DNA from: CBDDEI01 sp965226775
GTDB lineage: Bacteria; Chloroflexota; Dehalococcoidia; SHYD01
Assembly: GCA_965226775.1 (NCBI GenBank)
Contig: CBDDEI010000002.1
Coordinates: 1,798,001-1,862,000, forward strand
DNA: 64,000 nt
Reading direction: 5' to 3'
The position numbers and the translations under genes are program-made. How positions within the stretch are numbered: the stretch's first letter is position 1; every line of letters begins with the position of its first letter. The notes under the pieces are model-generated. The model saw only the letters and a list, made by a program, of their open reading frames with translations. It did not search any database and had not been told where the DNA came from. Below are positions 1 to 7,777 of this stretch, piece by piece.

Positions 1-332
1 AAGATTTGACAGATAAGCGGAGCAGTGATCCGCGCCCGAGGCACGTCCTGCCACATGGGGTAGGTAATCATCATCGGCTGGCAATCAAGCCCGCAGGCCT
101 TGATTTCAAAGGATTCTAGCGGGCTCTCCGCAGACGGTGGAACGGGAAAGAGGGCGATAACGGGAGCCAGCGGGGCAGCAAAATCTAGGCGGGCAAAATG
201 GTTCGCAAACTTGGGGTAACGGACAGCTTCCCGTGCACGAGGAATGATACTCGTCTCAGCTTCCGGCGCAGCTACAGGGGCTGCTGCTGGCACGTTCTCT
301 TCCGGCGGCGTTGCGATTCTGCGCTGAAACAC
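1..332 (-). CDS. Unrecognised protein, 5' part only (runs off the window)
   Basis: An open reading frame on the minus strand starts at a GTG (330-332), preceded five bases upstream by GAGGTG, and stays open for 110 codons to the window edge, so the C-terminus is missing. The visible N-terminus begins VFQRRIATPPEEN, followed by an Ala/Pro/Glu-rich low-complexity stretch (about residues 9-25) and then a more globular part containing two Cys (around residues 86-90, CGLDC). No signal peptide or family motif is recognised. It lies at the far side of the tRNA-Gly accessory segment and points the same way as its neighbours. The open length and ribosome site support a real gene; the function is unknown. 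Confidence 0.5.
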   Translation of the reverse strand, partial: MFQRRIATPPEENVPAAAPVAAPEAETSIIPRAREAVRYPKFANHFARLDFAAPLAPVIALFPVPPSAESPLESFEIKACGLDCQPMMITYPMWQDVPRARITAPLICQI

Positions 333-613
333 GATTCACCTCTAGTGCTACCAAGTTGGTGGGTTGCTGCCTGTTACTCACAACCTACCTTCTCAAACTA
401 AAGGAGACCCGTTTCGTGGGGATTACTGCGTCATTACGGCTGAGTAAACATTAAGTAAAGGCGCGGTTTCTAAGATGTGACGAATGACACACGCTACGCT
501 ACGGGTTACGCCAGAGGCAACCGGCGAGAACTTGCCCGAGAGCAGCTTCTCTTAGCAACTAAAGGGTGCGCATAACTAACCCCCTTTAGCCCGATGGAGG
601 CCCTACTACGTCG

Positions 614-1096
614 TTAGAATTTTCTAAAGGCTTTCCTGAGCTTCGTGTCTTCCCATCCTCCCTCATAGGCATGTCCCGTAAAGTGCCACGGGGCCCAATG
701 GTAACGGCTAACAAGCCGGAAATCCCTAGAATCCTCTGGGAACAGCCACAGCCTCAGATCATTGTCGAAGCGCACTACCGCCATGAAGGACGGCCTGAAG
801 AAGCGTGTCTTGTATACCGTCGCGCCGACACAGCTCTGGATGCGCTCACTAATCATCTCTTTTTCGTCCCGCGTTCCGACTAGCACCCTATCCCTAGTCT
901 CCAATCGCCAAGGACATTCAATCATGAGACCTTTTTCGTGGTCCGATTCGATGTCTCCTTCAGGACTCATTTGGCGGCCAAATGAGAGGGATAGGTCGCT
1001 CCATATGTCGCCTTCGTAGCGCTCTGCTTTCCAACACTTTTCCCCTATTAACGTCCGTAATAGCCGGGATTGGGCGACAAATGCTTTGTAACTCAT
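614..1096 (-). CDS. Unrecognised 160-aa protein, paralogue of the next gene upstream
   Basis: It encodes 160 residues and is clearly related to the gene at 1291-1770. Both begin with KAF..x..RLL(R/K)TL.GE, share HEKGL..ECPWRLETR near the middle and FRPSFM..V.F.NDLRLWLFP in the C-terminal half, and end in a GY/HAY...GWED motif. The pattern (short single domain, LxFG, WRLE, LRLWLFP) resembles stand-alone proteins of the kind often found as immunity proteins beside polymorphic toxins, but this is impression only and no toxin gene is visible. No Shine-Dalgarno is obvious before the ATG. No signal peptide or membrane segment, so probably cytoplasmic. The tandem pair suggests local duplication in the accessory segment. 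Confidence 0.6.
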   Translation of the reverse strand: MSYKAFVAQSRLLRTLIGEKCWKAERYEGDIWSDLSLSFGRQMSPEGDIESDHEKGLMIECPWRLETRDRVLVGTRDEKEMISERIQSCVGATVYKTRFFRPSFMAVVRFDNDLRLWLFPEDSRDFRLVSRYHWAPWHFTGHAYEGGWEDTKLRKAFRKF

Positions 1097-1290
1097 CGTT
1101 TATGCATCCCGTTTCTCGTTTACTCGTGCGCAGGCGTTCCCCGTAAGTCCGAGTACTGGTACTCCGTGCTGCCTGCTACGCACTGCGCCAAAGGCATCGT
1201 AGCTCTTCGTGCCGGTGACCGTGCCTGAGCCATCCGTCATTAGCTAAGTGTTGCCAGGCCAGTTGGTATACTACGGACTCGCTGCTTATA

Positions 1291-1770
1291 TCAAGGACGC
1301 TCCTTAGCTAACTTTACATCTTCCCATCCATCTCCATCTGATGTGTAAGCGTAACCAGTTAAGTACCAAGATATCGCTGGGTATCCTCTGTTAGGATCGT
1401 AATGCTTAAAACTGTCGGGGAACAGCCACAATCTGAGATCGTTTTCAAAAACGACCTGTACCATGAACGAGGGCCGGAATACGTGCGTCGTTCTTACGCG
1501 GAGTCCCTCACAGACTTTTATGCGTTCTTTGAGTATTTCTTTATCTCTATTTTTCGATCCAGCGATAACTTGCTCGCGGGTTTCCAGACGCCACGGACAC
1601 TCAGTAATTAGCCCCTTTTCATGTGCATTGTCATCTTTGGTTTTAGGGATTCTTAACGCTCCAAAGTAAAGCATTATCGAACGAGAGTACCCAAGAACAG
1701 CCTCAGAGCAAATCTCACCATGAAGCGTTTTCAACAGTCTTGCATGTGCACGAAAGGCTTTCACTGTCAT
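1291..1770 (-). CDS. Unrecognised 159-aa protein, paralogue of the next gene downstream
   Basis: This is the second member of the tandem pair. The ATG at 1770 (MTVKAFRAHARLL) is chosen over one four codons earlier because GGAGA lies seven bases before it and because it aligns with the start of the paralogue at 1096. Roughly half of the residues match by eye, with HEKGL, CPWRLETR, FRPSF and NDLRLWLFP conserved. It differs mainly in the loop after residue 20 and near the C-terminus. It is cytoplasmic by appearance, with no recognised domain. The two genes are about 195 bases apart, with no gene in between, so each may have its own promoter. An immunity-like role is possible but unsupported beyond overall shape. 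Confidence 0.6.
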   Translation of the reverse strand: MTVKAFRAHARLLKTLHGEICSEAVLGYSRSIMLYFGALRIPKTKDDNAHEKGLITECPWRLETREQVIAGSKNRDKEILKERIKVCEGLRVRTTHVFRPSFMVQVVFENDLRLWLFPDSFKHYDPNRGYPAISWYLTGYAYTSDGDGWEDVKLAKERP

Positions 1771-1815
1771 TAATGTCTCCAAAATACGTCCAAAAGAAAC
1801 CTTAGCGATGGTGTC

Positions 1816-1926
1816 TCAACGAACGATTACCTGTGCGATCTCTTCCAGCCGCTCAGGAGTCAAGTCCTCACCAATCTTATCGTTTTCAACCGCCCTCCTA
1901 AAACGATCTTTCTGTATATCATTCAT
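1816..1926 (-). CDS. Possible 36-aa peptide gene
   Basis: A short minus-strand frame starts at ATG 1926 (MNDIQKDRF) and ends ELAQVIVR-like (ERLEEIAQVIVR) at a TGA. The frame is also open for about 27 codons upstream of the ATG, with a protein-like composition (many Glu, Asp, Arg), so it may be the tail of a decayed longer gene rather than a peptide gene. There is no good Shine-Dalgarno. It sits 45 bases upstream of the 159-aa gene on the same strand. Confidence 0.25.
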   Translation of the reverse strand: MNDIQKDRFRRAVENDKIGEDLTPERLEEIAQVIVR

Positions 1927-2061
1927 CCCATGCCTATTTGCTACGTCGTCGTACTCCTGTTCGTGGGGTTCTCTAGATTCCGTTACTGCCGTCGGCTGGC
2001 TGAGGACACAGAAACCTTAGACGTAGCTGTAGGCGCCGTCCTGTATGGTACGGTGTGGAGA

Positions 2062-2385
2062 CTATCTAAAATCTCGCGTAATAAGATCAATCAGAGAGAT
2101 ATTTGCATATCGAAACAAGACGATAGACATAGTAGTCCAAAGCAAACTGCCTATCCAGACAATCAGTAGCCATGGACGACCTATTGGAGCGGCGGTAGTT
2201 GATTCAGTAACGGAAAAACCGACCAATCCCTTCATATACCTAAAACGGGAAGGAAAGGTGTGTTGAAGCACCAAATACCAATGCAGAATCGCAATGTTCA
2301 ACACCACGTATGCTATTCCGGCAAAGGTAATTAACACCAAGACGACCGACATATACAAGAGCGTAACAAGCACTACTCTTCGCAT
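2062..2385 (-). CDS. Small membrane protein, unrecognised
   Basis: It encodes 107 residues starting at ATG 2385 (MRRVVLVTLLY), chosen over an ATG seven codons upstream because GGTGA stands five bases before it and because it then starts just after the stop of the upstream gene (2390). Hydrophobic segments are visible at about residues 4-40 (two helices in close succession) and again near 73-92, so it is probably an inner-membrane protein with two or three helices. The tail is basic (ITRDFR). It is likely translationally coupled to the DUF4279-like gene ahead of it. No family is recognised. Confidence 0.55.
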   Translation of the reverse strand: MRRVVLVTLLYMSVVLVLITFAGIAYVVLNIAILHWYLVLQHTFPSRFRYMKGLVGFSVTESTTAAPIGRPWLLIVWIGSLLWTTMSIVLFRYANISLIDLITRDFR

Positions 2386-2389
2386 AGCT

Positions 2390-3085
2390 TCACCGGGGAA
2401 TGTCACTAGGTAAGTACATGATGAGAGAAAGTGCTACGCCAAGCTCAGCCAAACGCTCCAACGTCGACGCTTCTATGTATAAGCTTCCTTGTCCTATCGT
2501 CGATGCTTGCTCAATTCTAGCCTCCGTTACTTCAGCGCCTTCTGGGCAGTTTTGAAGCAAGGCTTCAAAATCCCTGCCTGTCCACTCTCTTGAAGTTAGG
2601 GGAGAACGCGCTAATTGCCTTGCCTCTTGGCTGCCTTGCCGCCGGCCCCAAAGGGAACTGAAGTACCATTCTTCTGTGGGAGAATCTTCTGAGTCGGAGG
2701 TGGAGGGGGGATAAAAACCGATAACAATTGGCCAACCACATTTAGCTATCAGCCTTAGTGTGTTTGCACTGAGTAAAGGCCCTGTACCACTGCTTTCGGC
2801 ACTTATTCCCCATCGCCACTCAACTTCTCCACCTTTGATTTGTCCCAATAGAGTGGAGTGCTGGGTCGCAAAATCAACAAGCCACAATACATGATCATCT
2901 AATGATGCAGAATCTTCTGAAAGTGGTGTGCGCTTTATACCATTAAATTCCCAGGGCGAGGGGCGTCTTGGCCGCGGCCTTCGATTAGCGGGAACATCTA
3001 GCTGTAACTCGTTTAGTACAGCCAATGCAGGAACTTCATGGCTGGCGACCCTTAGGCGAATTAAACACCACATCTGTCGCGGCAT
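2390..3085 (-). CDS. DUF4279-like protein with a partial second copy of the domain end
   Basis: It encodes 231 residues. Residues about 7-125 follow the DUF4279 pattern as I remember it: a first strand (WCLIRLRV), a central Trp motif with a helix (DDHVLWLVDF), a Gly-rich loop, then a helix and strand ending in IGFYPP. The last 40 residues (SLYIEASTLERLAELGVALSLIMYLP) repeat the end of that domain, so the protein looks like one full domain plus a partial copy. The function of DUF4279 is unknown. A promoter with its -10 only 7-8 bases before the ATG suggests a leaderless message. The first 33 codons and the upstream region are duplicated at 4197-4355. Family assignment is tentative. Confidence 0.55.
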   Translation of the reverse strand: MPRQMWCLIRLRVASHEVPALAVLNELQLDVPANRRPRPRRPSPWEFNGIKRTPLSEDSASLDDHVLWLVDFATQHSTLLGQIKGGEVEWRWGISAESSGTGPLLSANTLRLIAKCGWPIVIGFYPPSTSDSEDSPTEEWYFSSLWGRRQGSQEARQLARSPLTSREWTGRDFEALLQNCPEGAEVTEARIEQASTIGQGSLYIEASTLERLAELGVALSLIMYLPSDIPR

Positions 3086-3150
3086 CCTTGTCTTAATAGG
3101 GCAATACGGGAGCTGAGGTCAACGGCGTTGCTAGCGCAAGTGGCCATGAA
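2990..3150. repeat. Direct repeat A, copy 1
   Basis: About 160 bases nearly identical to 4197-4355. It contains the promoter, start codon and first 33 codons of the DUF4279-like gene. The match starts at gggaacatctagctg and fades out beyond the TTGACC element. Confidence 0.85.
3093..3122 (-). promoter_or_regulatory. Promoter of the DUF4279-like gene
   Basis: On the minus strand TTGACC (3117-3122) and TATTAA (3093-3098) are separated by 18 bases. The ATG at 3085 lies seven bases past the -10, so transcription would begin at or near the start codon. Confidence 0.55.
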
Positions 3151-3262
3151 CGTTGCCTACCAGAAAAAAGAAGCATATCGCTCCCTACGGAGAGCCGTCA
3201 AAAGCCTTGCCCGGGAGACAAGTTTACTCATCTGCAGGCATTCCCAGGCTGCGCATATTCAC

Positions 3263-3380
3263 CTAGACTTATTACGGTACTACGTAAAAGGCACGAAGGC
3301 CGGGGATTCTTCCCAGCGTCCGTGCCTGAATTATGCGTTGTGGAGCGGGAGACAAGATTCGAACTCGCGACAGCCTGCTT
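3263..3380. repeat. Direct repeat B, copy 1 (degenerate terminator plus tRNA fragment)
   Basis: This matches 4918-5042: the terminator hairpin downstream of tRNA-Gly and the 3' half of that tRNA. The stem of the hairpin at 3289-3327 has acquired mismatches that the other copy does not have. The match stops abruptly after gcctgctt, at the anticodon. Confidence 0.85.
3341..3380 (-). pseudogene. Truncated tRNA-Gly (3' half), probable attachment-site remnant
   Basis: Forty bases equal the tRNA-Gly at 5003-5077 from the anticodon loop to the encoded CCA, with one mismatch in the T-stem. The 5' half is absent, so it cannot be a tRNA. Such partial copies normally mark one end of an element that integrated at the tRNA by recombination in the anticodon region. 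No integrase gene is present between the two copies. Confidence 0.75.
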
Positions 3381-3432
3381 AGTAATGCTCCTTACAAAGT
3401 GCAGTTTACCTGTTATCTAAAGCCCGAAGGCG

Positions 3433-4116
3433 CTAGCTGATCCTTGGTAGAGCAGAGCCCTCAGCAGTCTCTTGCCACTGCCTGCTCCAGATGAGCTCTC
3501 CCTCGCCATCCCAGGCTCTCAAAATAATATGGTCCGTGCCATCCGCTAGCTCCTTTAGCACCTCGGATGACACATCGGCCCCGCCGATTAGTTCCACCCC
3601 GTTTGGAATTCGCGTCAAGATGCTGATATCAAGCCACGGCGAATGATGTTCTATACGGAATTCTGCAACCTGGCTAATATCGGCCAGCGGCGCCTTTAGG
3701 AAATAATAGACTTCTTTATTATGGACTATCGCGTGGGTGCTATGCTCCCTAGACCAGGGGTCGTCAGGGGCCCCTGCATCATCTGCGAACAGCAGACATC
3801 GATTTGTTCCTGCTTCAAAGTAGTCCTGGATGAAACGTTCTAAAGCTTTCTCCGTCTCCTTGCCCTCCGGACGAGTTCTGACCGGCACTATTGTCATTCC
3901 ATCAACATGCTGTGCACGGCTCCAGTCCAAGGGGATTACTTCACCACCCTCAAAATCCTTAGCCGCCTCCCGCGAAACATCCTCAGGTAAAAATGCGGAA
4001 ACTTGCCCGGTGCTTAGCGGTAATTCTGTAAGGTGCCGAGCTAATGTTCCGCCCAATTCCAGGCAACTCAGTAGGTAAACGAGTGCCTCATCTCCAAACG
4101 TAAACCTCGTAATCAT
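3433..4116 (-). CDS. Unrecognised 227-aa protein
   Basis: It encodes 227 residues, acidic, with no signal peptide or membrane segment. The start at ATG 4116 is supported by AGGAGGG eight bases upstream. Features that can be seen are an N-terminal helical part (VYLLSCLELGGTLARHL), a central stretch LERFIQDYFEAGTNRCLLFADD, and a C-terminal WDGEGELIWSRQWQE motif rich in Trp. None of these leads me to a family. It lies between the two copies of repeat A/B, inside the interval bounded by the tRNA fragment and the tRNA, so it is part of the integrated cargo. A truncated copy of the DUF4279-like gene start lies immediately upstream on the same strand and may supply its promoter. Confidence 0.6.
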   Translation of the reverse strand: MITRFTFGDEALVYLLSCLELGGTLARHLTELPLSTGQVSAFLPEDVSREAAKDFEGGEVIPLDWSRAQHVDGMTIVPVRTRPEGKETEKALERFIQDYFEAGTNRCLLFADDAGAPDDPWSREHSTHAIVHNKEVYYFLKAPLADISQVAEFRIEHHSPWLDISILTRIPNGVELIGGADVSSEVLKELADGTDHIILRAWDGEGELIWSRQWQETAEGSALPRIS

Positions 4117-4135
4117 TAGTCAGCCCTCCTAGTGC

Positions 4136-4291
4136 TTAACAGTAGATTGCAACGAGCGTTCTTAACGGTGCAGGGACGGGAGAATAAATGTCTGCGGGAA
4201 CATCTAGCTGTAACTCGTTTAGTACAGCCAATGCAGGAACTTCATGGCTGACGACCCTTAGGCGAATTGAACACCACATCTGTCTTGGCAT
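4136..4291 (-). pseudogene. Truncated copy of the DUF4279-like gene (first 33 codons)
   Basis: The frame begins MPRQMWCSIRLRV at ATG 4291, almost identical to the gene at 3085, through codon 33 (LQLDVPA), and then departs into 18 unrelated codons ending at TAA 4136. It is a 51-codon remnant made by the duplication that produced repeat A. Because it ends 20 bases before the 227-aa gene it could still act as a translated leader for it. Confidence 0.65.
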
Positions 4292-4355
4292 CCTTGTCTT
4301 AATAGAGCAATACGGATTTGCTCAGGTCAACGGGGTTGCTAGGGCAAATAGTCAT
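4197..4355. repeat. Direct repeat A, copy 2
   Basis: Second copy of the segment at 2990-3150. It holds the same promoter elements and start codon, but the coding match ends after 33 codons. Confidence 0.85.
4299..4330 (-). promoter_or_regulatory. Duplicated promoter, spacer altered
   Basis: TTGACC (4325-4330) and TATTAA (4299-4304) are conserved from copy 1 but the spacer is now 20 bases instead of 18, which should weaken it. It would transcribe the truncated frame and the 227-aa gene. Confidence 0.35.
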
Positions 4356-4472
4356 GGTTTTAAGTAGCTTTGGGATAGCTGGATGCGTGTCCTTGCTTAT
4401 GAAGCGTCCAGCTGGGGGAGGCTAACTTACCTCCACTCGTTGCTGCCGCTTAAGCAACTTACCCGAGACAGT

Positions 4473-4874
4473 TCATCGCATTATTTGTAACTGCATAGGT
4501 TGCGGCTTTGATAGGAATGGATCGCCGTCACCCCTGAAGAACTCTACTTCAAAGGTATCATGTCCAAGAACAAGGAACAGCATCTTGAATTTCATTCCAT
4601 CTGCATCTCTTCCTTCACCTTCTAGTAATGCGGCAATTGGCTTTACTTCTTCAGGCAACTCTACGCCCACTATTTTGAAGTCGAACGTTGGGCAATTGTC
4701 ATGAACTTCAGTGACTAATGCACGTGTAAGATCTTCCTCAGTTATACCGGTTTGCGCGAGTCCTTCCAGTAGTAGGTGCTTCAAGAGGCTTGATTCGTCC
4801 GCCAGCAGAGGCCGAGGTGGATCAAGCCGAAAAATTGTACATGGGTCGGCATAGTACGTGCCTTGTTCGTTCAT
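4473..4874 (-). CDS. Unrecognised 133-aa protein
   Basis: It encodes 133 residues with no signal peptide. The middle region RPLLADESSLLKHLLLEGL is a polar-helix motif of the type RPL..dE..LL..LL, which I associate loosely with DUF6984-like proteins, but the remainder does not let me confirm this. The C-terminal half contains strand-like segments (MLFLVLGHDTFEVEFFRG). No Shine-Dalgarno is evident before ATG 4874. It lies between repeat A copy 2 and the tRNA-Gly terminator, where the corresponding place in copy 1 has only about 110 bases, so this gene was inserted into, or lost from, one of the two copies. Confidence 0.5.
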   Translation of the reverse strand: MNEQGTYYADPCTIFRLDPPRPLLADESSLLKHLLLEGLAQTGITEEDLTRALVTEVHDNCPTFDFKIVGVELPEEVKPIAALLEGEGRDADGMKFKMLFLVLGHDTFEVEFFRGDGDPFLSKPQPMQLQIMR

Positions 4875-4917
4875 CGCTAATTACTCACGCAGGAGAGTAC
4901 TACTGTCATGTTGCGCC

Positions 4918-5077
<160 letters not shown>

Positions 5078-5232
5078 TCGTGCGTTTGTATCGTTCTTTT
5101 ATTGTAGGTGGTGTTGCTCTCTAACAGCAAGAATAGGCTCGCCAAACGCGTGCAGCAATAACCGCAACGCTTCGGTTGTTTCAGCGGGGGTAGACAACAG
5201 CGGTATACTAGGTGCGCTAGATAGGAGGACTT

Positions 5233-5757
5233 ATGCCACAGAAACTCATTCAGGGAGACAAACTGCCGGACATCACTTTCAAGCTGGCGGACGGCGGAAC
5301 ACTTGCGCTGCCGGCAGAGTTGCCCAACCGCTACTTAACGCTGCTCTTCTACCGGGGCCACTGGTGTCCATACTGCCGCCGGCACCTGACCGACTATCAG
5401 GAGCACCTGGAAGAATTGACGAGCCTGGGAGCGACAGTCCTGGGCGCATCGGTGGATTCCTTAGAGGACACCAAGGCGTTGGTGGAAACCCTGGGCCTCA
5501 CCTTTCCCATGGCTTACGGCGTCACTTCCGATGATGTTGCGGAGATGGACCCCTGGCACGCCGAGCGTGAAGGGAAAGATTACATCCAGCCTACCGAGCT
5601 CCTAGTGCTGCGGGGCGGCACCATCTTTGGTTCGCTGTACGCCAGCGGGCCTGTCGGGCGAATGACCGCTGACGAGGTGCTGAACTCCATCCGCACACGG
5701 GAACGCCGCCGCTTGGAGCAAGAAGCAGAAGCGCAAACAGCAACCGCACCGCGCTAA
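5233..5757 (+). CDS. Peroxiredoxin/redoxin-like protein (AhpC-TSA family)
   Basis: It encodes 174 residues with a thioredoxin fold of the AhpC/TSA type. The motif FYRGHWCPYC places the reactive cysteines at residues 45 and 48, giving a CxxC pair, in line with the atypical peroxiredoxin/redoxin subgroup that reduces peroxides with thioredoxin or glutathione. ASVDSLEDTKAL and FPMAYGV follow the family pattern. The last 20 residues are a charged tail (RTRERRRLEQEAEAQ). The start is fixed by TAGGAGG nine bases upstream. A TATACT hexamer at 5203-5208 could be the -10 of its promoter, though no good -35 is seen. It is a cytoplasmic stress protein, monocistronic, ending at a strong terminator. Confidence 0.85.
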   Translation: MPQKLIQGDKLPDITFKLADGGTLALPAELPNRYLTLLFYRGHWCPYCRRHLTDYQEHLEELTSLGATVLGASVDSLEDTKALVETLGLTFPMAYGVTSDDVAEMDPWHAEREGKDYIQPTELLVLRGGTIFGSLYASGPVGRMTADEVLNSIRTRERRRLEQEAEAQTATAPR

Positions 5758-5779
5758 ACAAAGTTCAGACACAACAAAG

Positions 5780-5812
5780 AAGGCGGGCTCATCCTTTTGG
5801 GGAGCCCGCCTT
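5780..5812 (+). terminator. Intrinsic terminator, probably bidirectional
   Basis: An 11-base perfect stem (aaggcgggctc/gagcccgcctt) lies between the convergent peroxiredoxin and queF genes. A/T tracts flank both sides. Confidence 0.85.
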
Positions 5813-5836
5813 TAGCATTGTCCGGGATAGCTCGCC

Positions 5837-6253
5837 CTACTCCGGCGGGTAGTGCGCGGTGACCACCGTGTGCAGGCCGCCGCGAGGCAGGTAGTCCAAC
5901 TCCAGGCTAATGCGCTGGGGCGAGCACAATCGAACCAGGTCATCCAGGATGCGGTTTGCAGCGTGCTCCTGCACTATGCCCACGGAGCGATACGACAGCA
6001 GGTAGTACTTCAGGGACTTTAACTCGATGCAGAGGCTGTCCGGCACATAGCGGATGGTAAGCGTCCCTTGGTCGGGCAGGCCGGTCCAGGGGCAGACTGC
6101 GGTAAACTCCTCGGTCGAGATAACTACTTCGCTGTTGCTGCCGGGATATTCGTAGTCAAAAGCCAGCAGGCACTCTGTCTTGATCGCTTCTGTGCCTTGT
6201 ACGGGGAGGTCGAGATATTGATCTAGCTGGGTATAGCGTTCCTGTAGGTCCAT
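5837..6253 (-). CDS. queF: NADPH-dependent preQ0 reductase
   Basis: It encodes 138 residues. QueF reduces 7-cyano-7-deazaguanine (preQ0) to preQ1 in queuosine biosynthesis. The catalytic cysteine is in TAVCPWTG (residue 54), and the family signature ELKSLKYYLLSYR follows at residues 77-89, with DYLPRGG near the C-terminus. The length is that of the short YkvM-type enzymes. The start is taken at ATG 6253 because GAGGTG lies six bases upstream; the frame is open further up, but those codons have no ribosome site. No other queuosine gene is visible in the window. Confidence 0.92.
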   Translation of the reverse strand: MDLQERYTQLDQYLDLPVQGTEAIKTECLLAFDYEYPGSNSEVVISTEEFTAVCPWTGLPDQGTLTIRYVPDSLCIELKSLKYYLLSYRSVGIVQEHAANRILDDLVRLCSPQRISLELDYLPRGGLHTVVTAHYPPE

Positions 6254-6381
6254 TGCCATCACCTCTGCACCCACTCTACGTTGGGCAGGCATAGTCGTCA
6301 ACGATTCAGGCATGTCTCGCGTGTTATGTACAGATCGATAGGCAACATCGTACAATGTGGGAAATACTTGAGGAGGCGGCC

Positions 6382-6738
6382 ATGCAACTCGACCACACTA
6401 TCGTTCCCGCACACGACAAAGAGGCCTCAGCTCGCTTCTTTGCCGATATCTTTGGCTTACAGTATGCCGGCGCGCACGGCCACTTTGCACCCGTGCACGT
6501 GGAGGGCCTGACCTTTGATTTCGACAATAGCTCGGACTTTGAGAGCCACCACTACGCCTTCCACGTGAGTGATGAGGAGTTCGACGCTGTCTTTGGGCGT
6601 GTCCAGGAAAAGGGAATGCGCTACGGCAGCGGGCCTCGCTCTCAAGAAGACGGCGAGATCAACCACCGTCTTGACGGGCGCGGCTTCTACTTTAAGGACC
6701 CCAACGGGCACGTCCTAGAGGTGATGACCCGCCGCTAG
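6382..6738 (+). CDS. VOC (glyoxalase/dioxygenase fold) family protein
   Basis: It encodes 118 residues, a single vicinal-oxygen-chelate domain with two beta-alpha-beta-beta-beta modules. It starts MQLDHTIVPAHD, where His5 is a typical metal ligand, has a middle YAFHVSDEEFDAVF with another His, and ends FKDPNGHVLEVMT, where the Glu is the usual last ligand. The start at 6382 is fixed by AGGAGG five bases upstream; an ATG nine codons earlier overlaps that site. The substrate cannot be predicted. Its last bases overlap the stop of the convergent PAC2 gene by four bases. Confidence 0.85.
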   Translation: MQLDHTIVPAHDKEASARFFADIFGLQYAGAHGHFAPVHVEGLTFDFDNSSDFESHHYAFHVSDEEFDAVFGRVQEKGMRYGSGPRSQEDGEINHRLDGRGFYFKDPNGHVLEVMTRR

Positions 6739-7625
6739 CGGGGTTCGCCCGGCCCCGGCTCTCGGAAGAAGTCCTCCACGCTGCGGAGGATATCGTCCTG
6801 GTGGAGCGGTTCTTGCGGTTCTAACGCGTCAAGGGGGCGCGTCGCATCGTATATCGCTTCAAGCTGCTTCACGTGCTCCCGCAGCTCGGAGTTGTCGTTC
6901 ATCGCCCGGTTCACCTGCTCTTGCAGCTCAACGCTGCGCTTGATGAGGGGCGATACATCCAGCGAAAGCTGGCAGGCCGCCAGCGCACGCCAGAGCACCG
7001 CATGCCACACGTGGGGGTTAGATATCTGCACGTAGTGGGGCGAGCGGCCCCATAGACTAAAGGCAGGGATGTCCGACTGGGCAGCGCCCTGTATCAGCGC
7101 CGTGCTCAGGCCGGTAGGTCCCACGTAGGCGGAAGGCTCCACCTGCAGCTCCTTTAAGCGCTCCAGCACCGCCGCATCGGTCGCAGTTCCCCGGCACAGG
7201 ATGTCCCGGGTGTGGGGAACGCTATCGTAAAAGCTACCAATGGCGCAGAGGATCTTGGCGTCAATCTTCTTGGCAACCTCCAACACCAGGGCAACATAGC
7301 GCTGCCAGCGCAGGTCAGGCTCCGGGCCCACTAAGATCACCAGGTCTTGCTCTCGGTCCGGATTGGTCCAGGCGTAGAGCTCCGTAGTGGGATAGATGAA
7401 GGAGCGGATACGGCCCTCATCAACTGACACGTTCGGACGGGAGATGGTGTACTGGTAGAACTCGTCGGGGTTGAACCAGCCGAACTTTTTAGCCTTGAGC
7501 CTGTCTTTCAGGTAAGCTAGCGCGCCGGTAGCGGTCTCGCCCGCGTTGGTCCAACCGCCTACGCCCACCAGCAGCACTGGGTTGCGCAGTTCCGGCCATT
7601 CCTCAATGTGCATCTCCTCTGCCAT
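6735..7625 (-). CDS. PAC2 family protein
   Basis: It encodes 296 residues. The sequence matches the PAC2 (proteasome assembly chaperone 2-like) family found in archaea, actinobacteria and Chloroflexota: NPVLLVGVGGW.NAG.TA near residue 15, SFYDSVPHTR in the centre, and YVGPTGLSTALI...DIPAFSLWGRSPHYVQ. The C-terminal 60 residues form a helical, probably coiled-coil, tail (ELQEQVNRAMNDNSELREHVKQLE). The biochemical role of bacterial PAC2 proteins is not established. The start at ATG 7625 is preceded by GGAGAGGTGAGG. It is divergent from the DUF815 ATPase gene. Confidence 0.85.
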   Translation of the reverse strand: MAEEMHIEEWPELRNPVLLVGVGGWTNAGETATGALAYLKDRLKAKKFGWFNPDEFYQYTISRPNVSVDEGRIRSFIYPTTELYAWTNPDREQDLVILVGPEPDLRWQRYVALVLEVAKKIDAKILCAIGSFYDSVPHTRDILCRGTATDAAVLERLKELQVEPSAYVGPTGLSTALIQGAAQSDIPAFSLWGRSPHYVQISNPHVWHAVLWRALAACQLSLDVSPLIKRSVELQEQVNRAMNDNSELREHVKQLEAIYDATRPLDALEPQEPLHQDDILRSVEDFFREPGPGEPR

Positions 7626-7777
7626 CCTCACCTCTCCTTACGCGCCGCGTTCTTCCAGTGTAGACCCCAAGCACAAGTCCTGTGAACCAGAAAGCCGTGG
7701 ACTTGCCGCCTAATAGAACGGCGTCACCTGCTATAATGGTGACGTGCATAGCAGACGACCTTGGACAACGATTGCCA

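Noticed and set aside
198..401. Plus-strand 67-codon frame near the left edge
   Set aside because: It overlaps a better supported minus-strand gene, has no ribosome site and no protein-like pattern.
3341..3380. A second tRNA-Gly gene
   Set aside because: Only the 3' half is present, so it cannot fold into a tRNA; treated as an attachment remnant.
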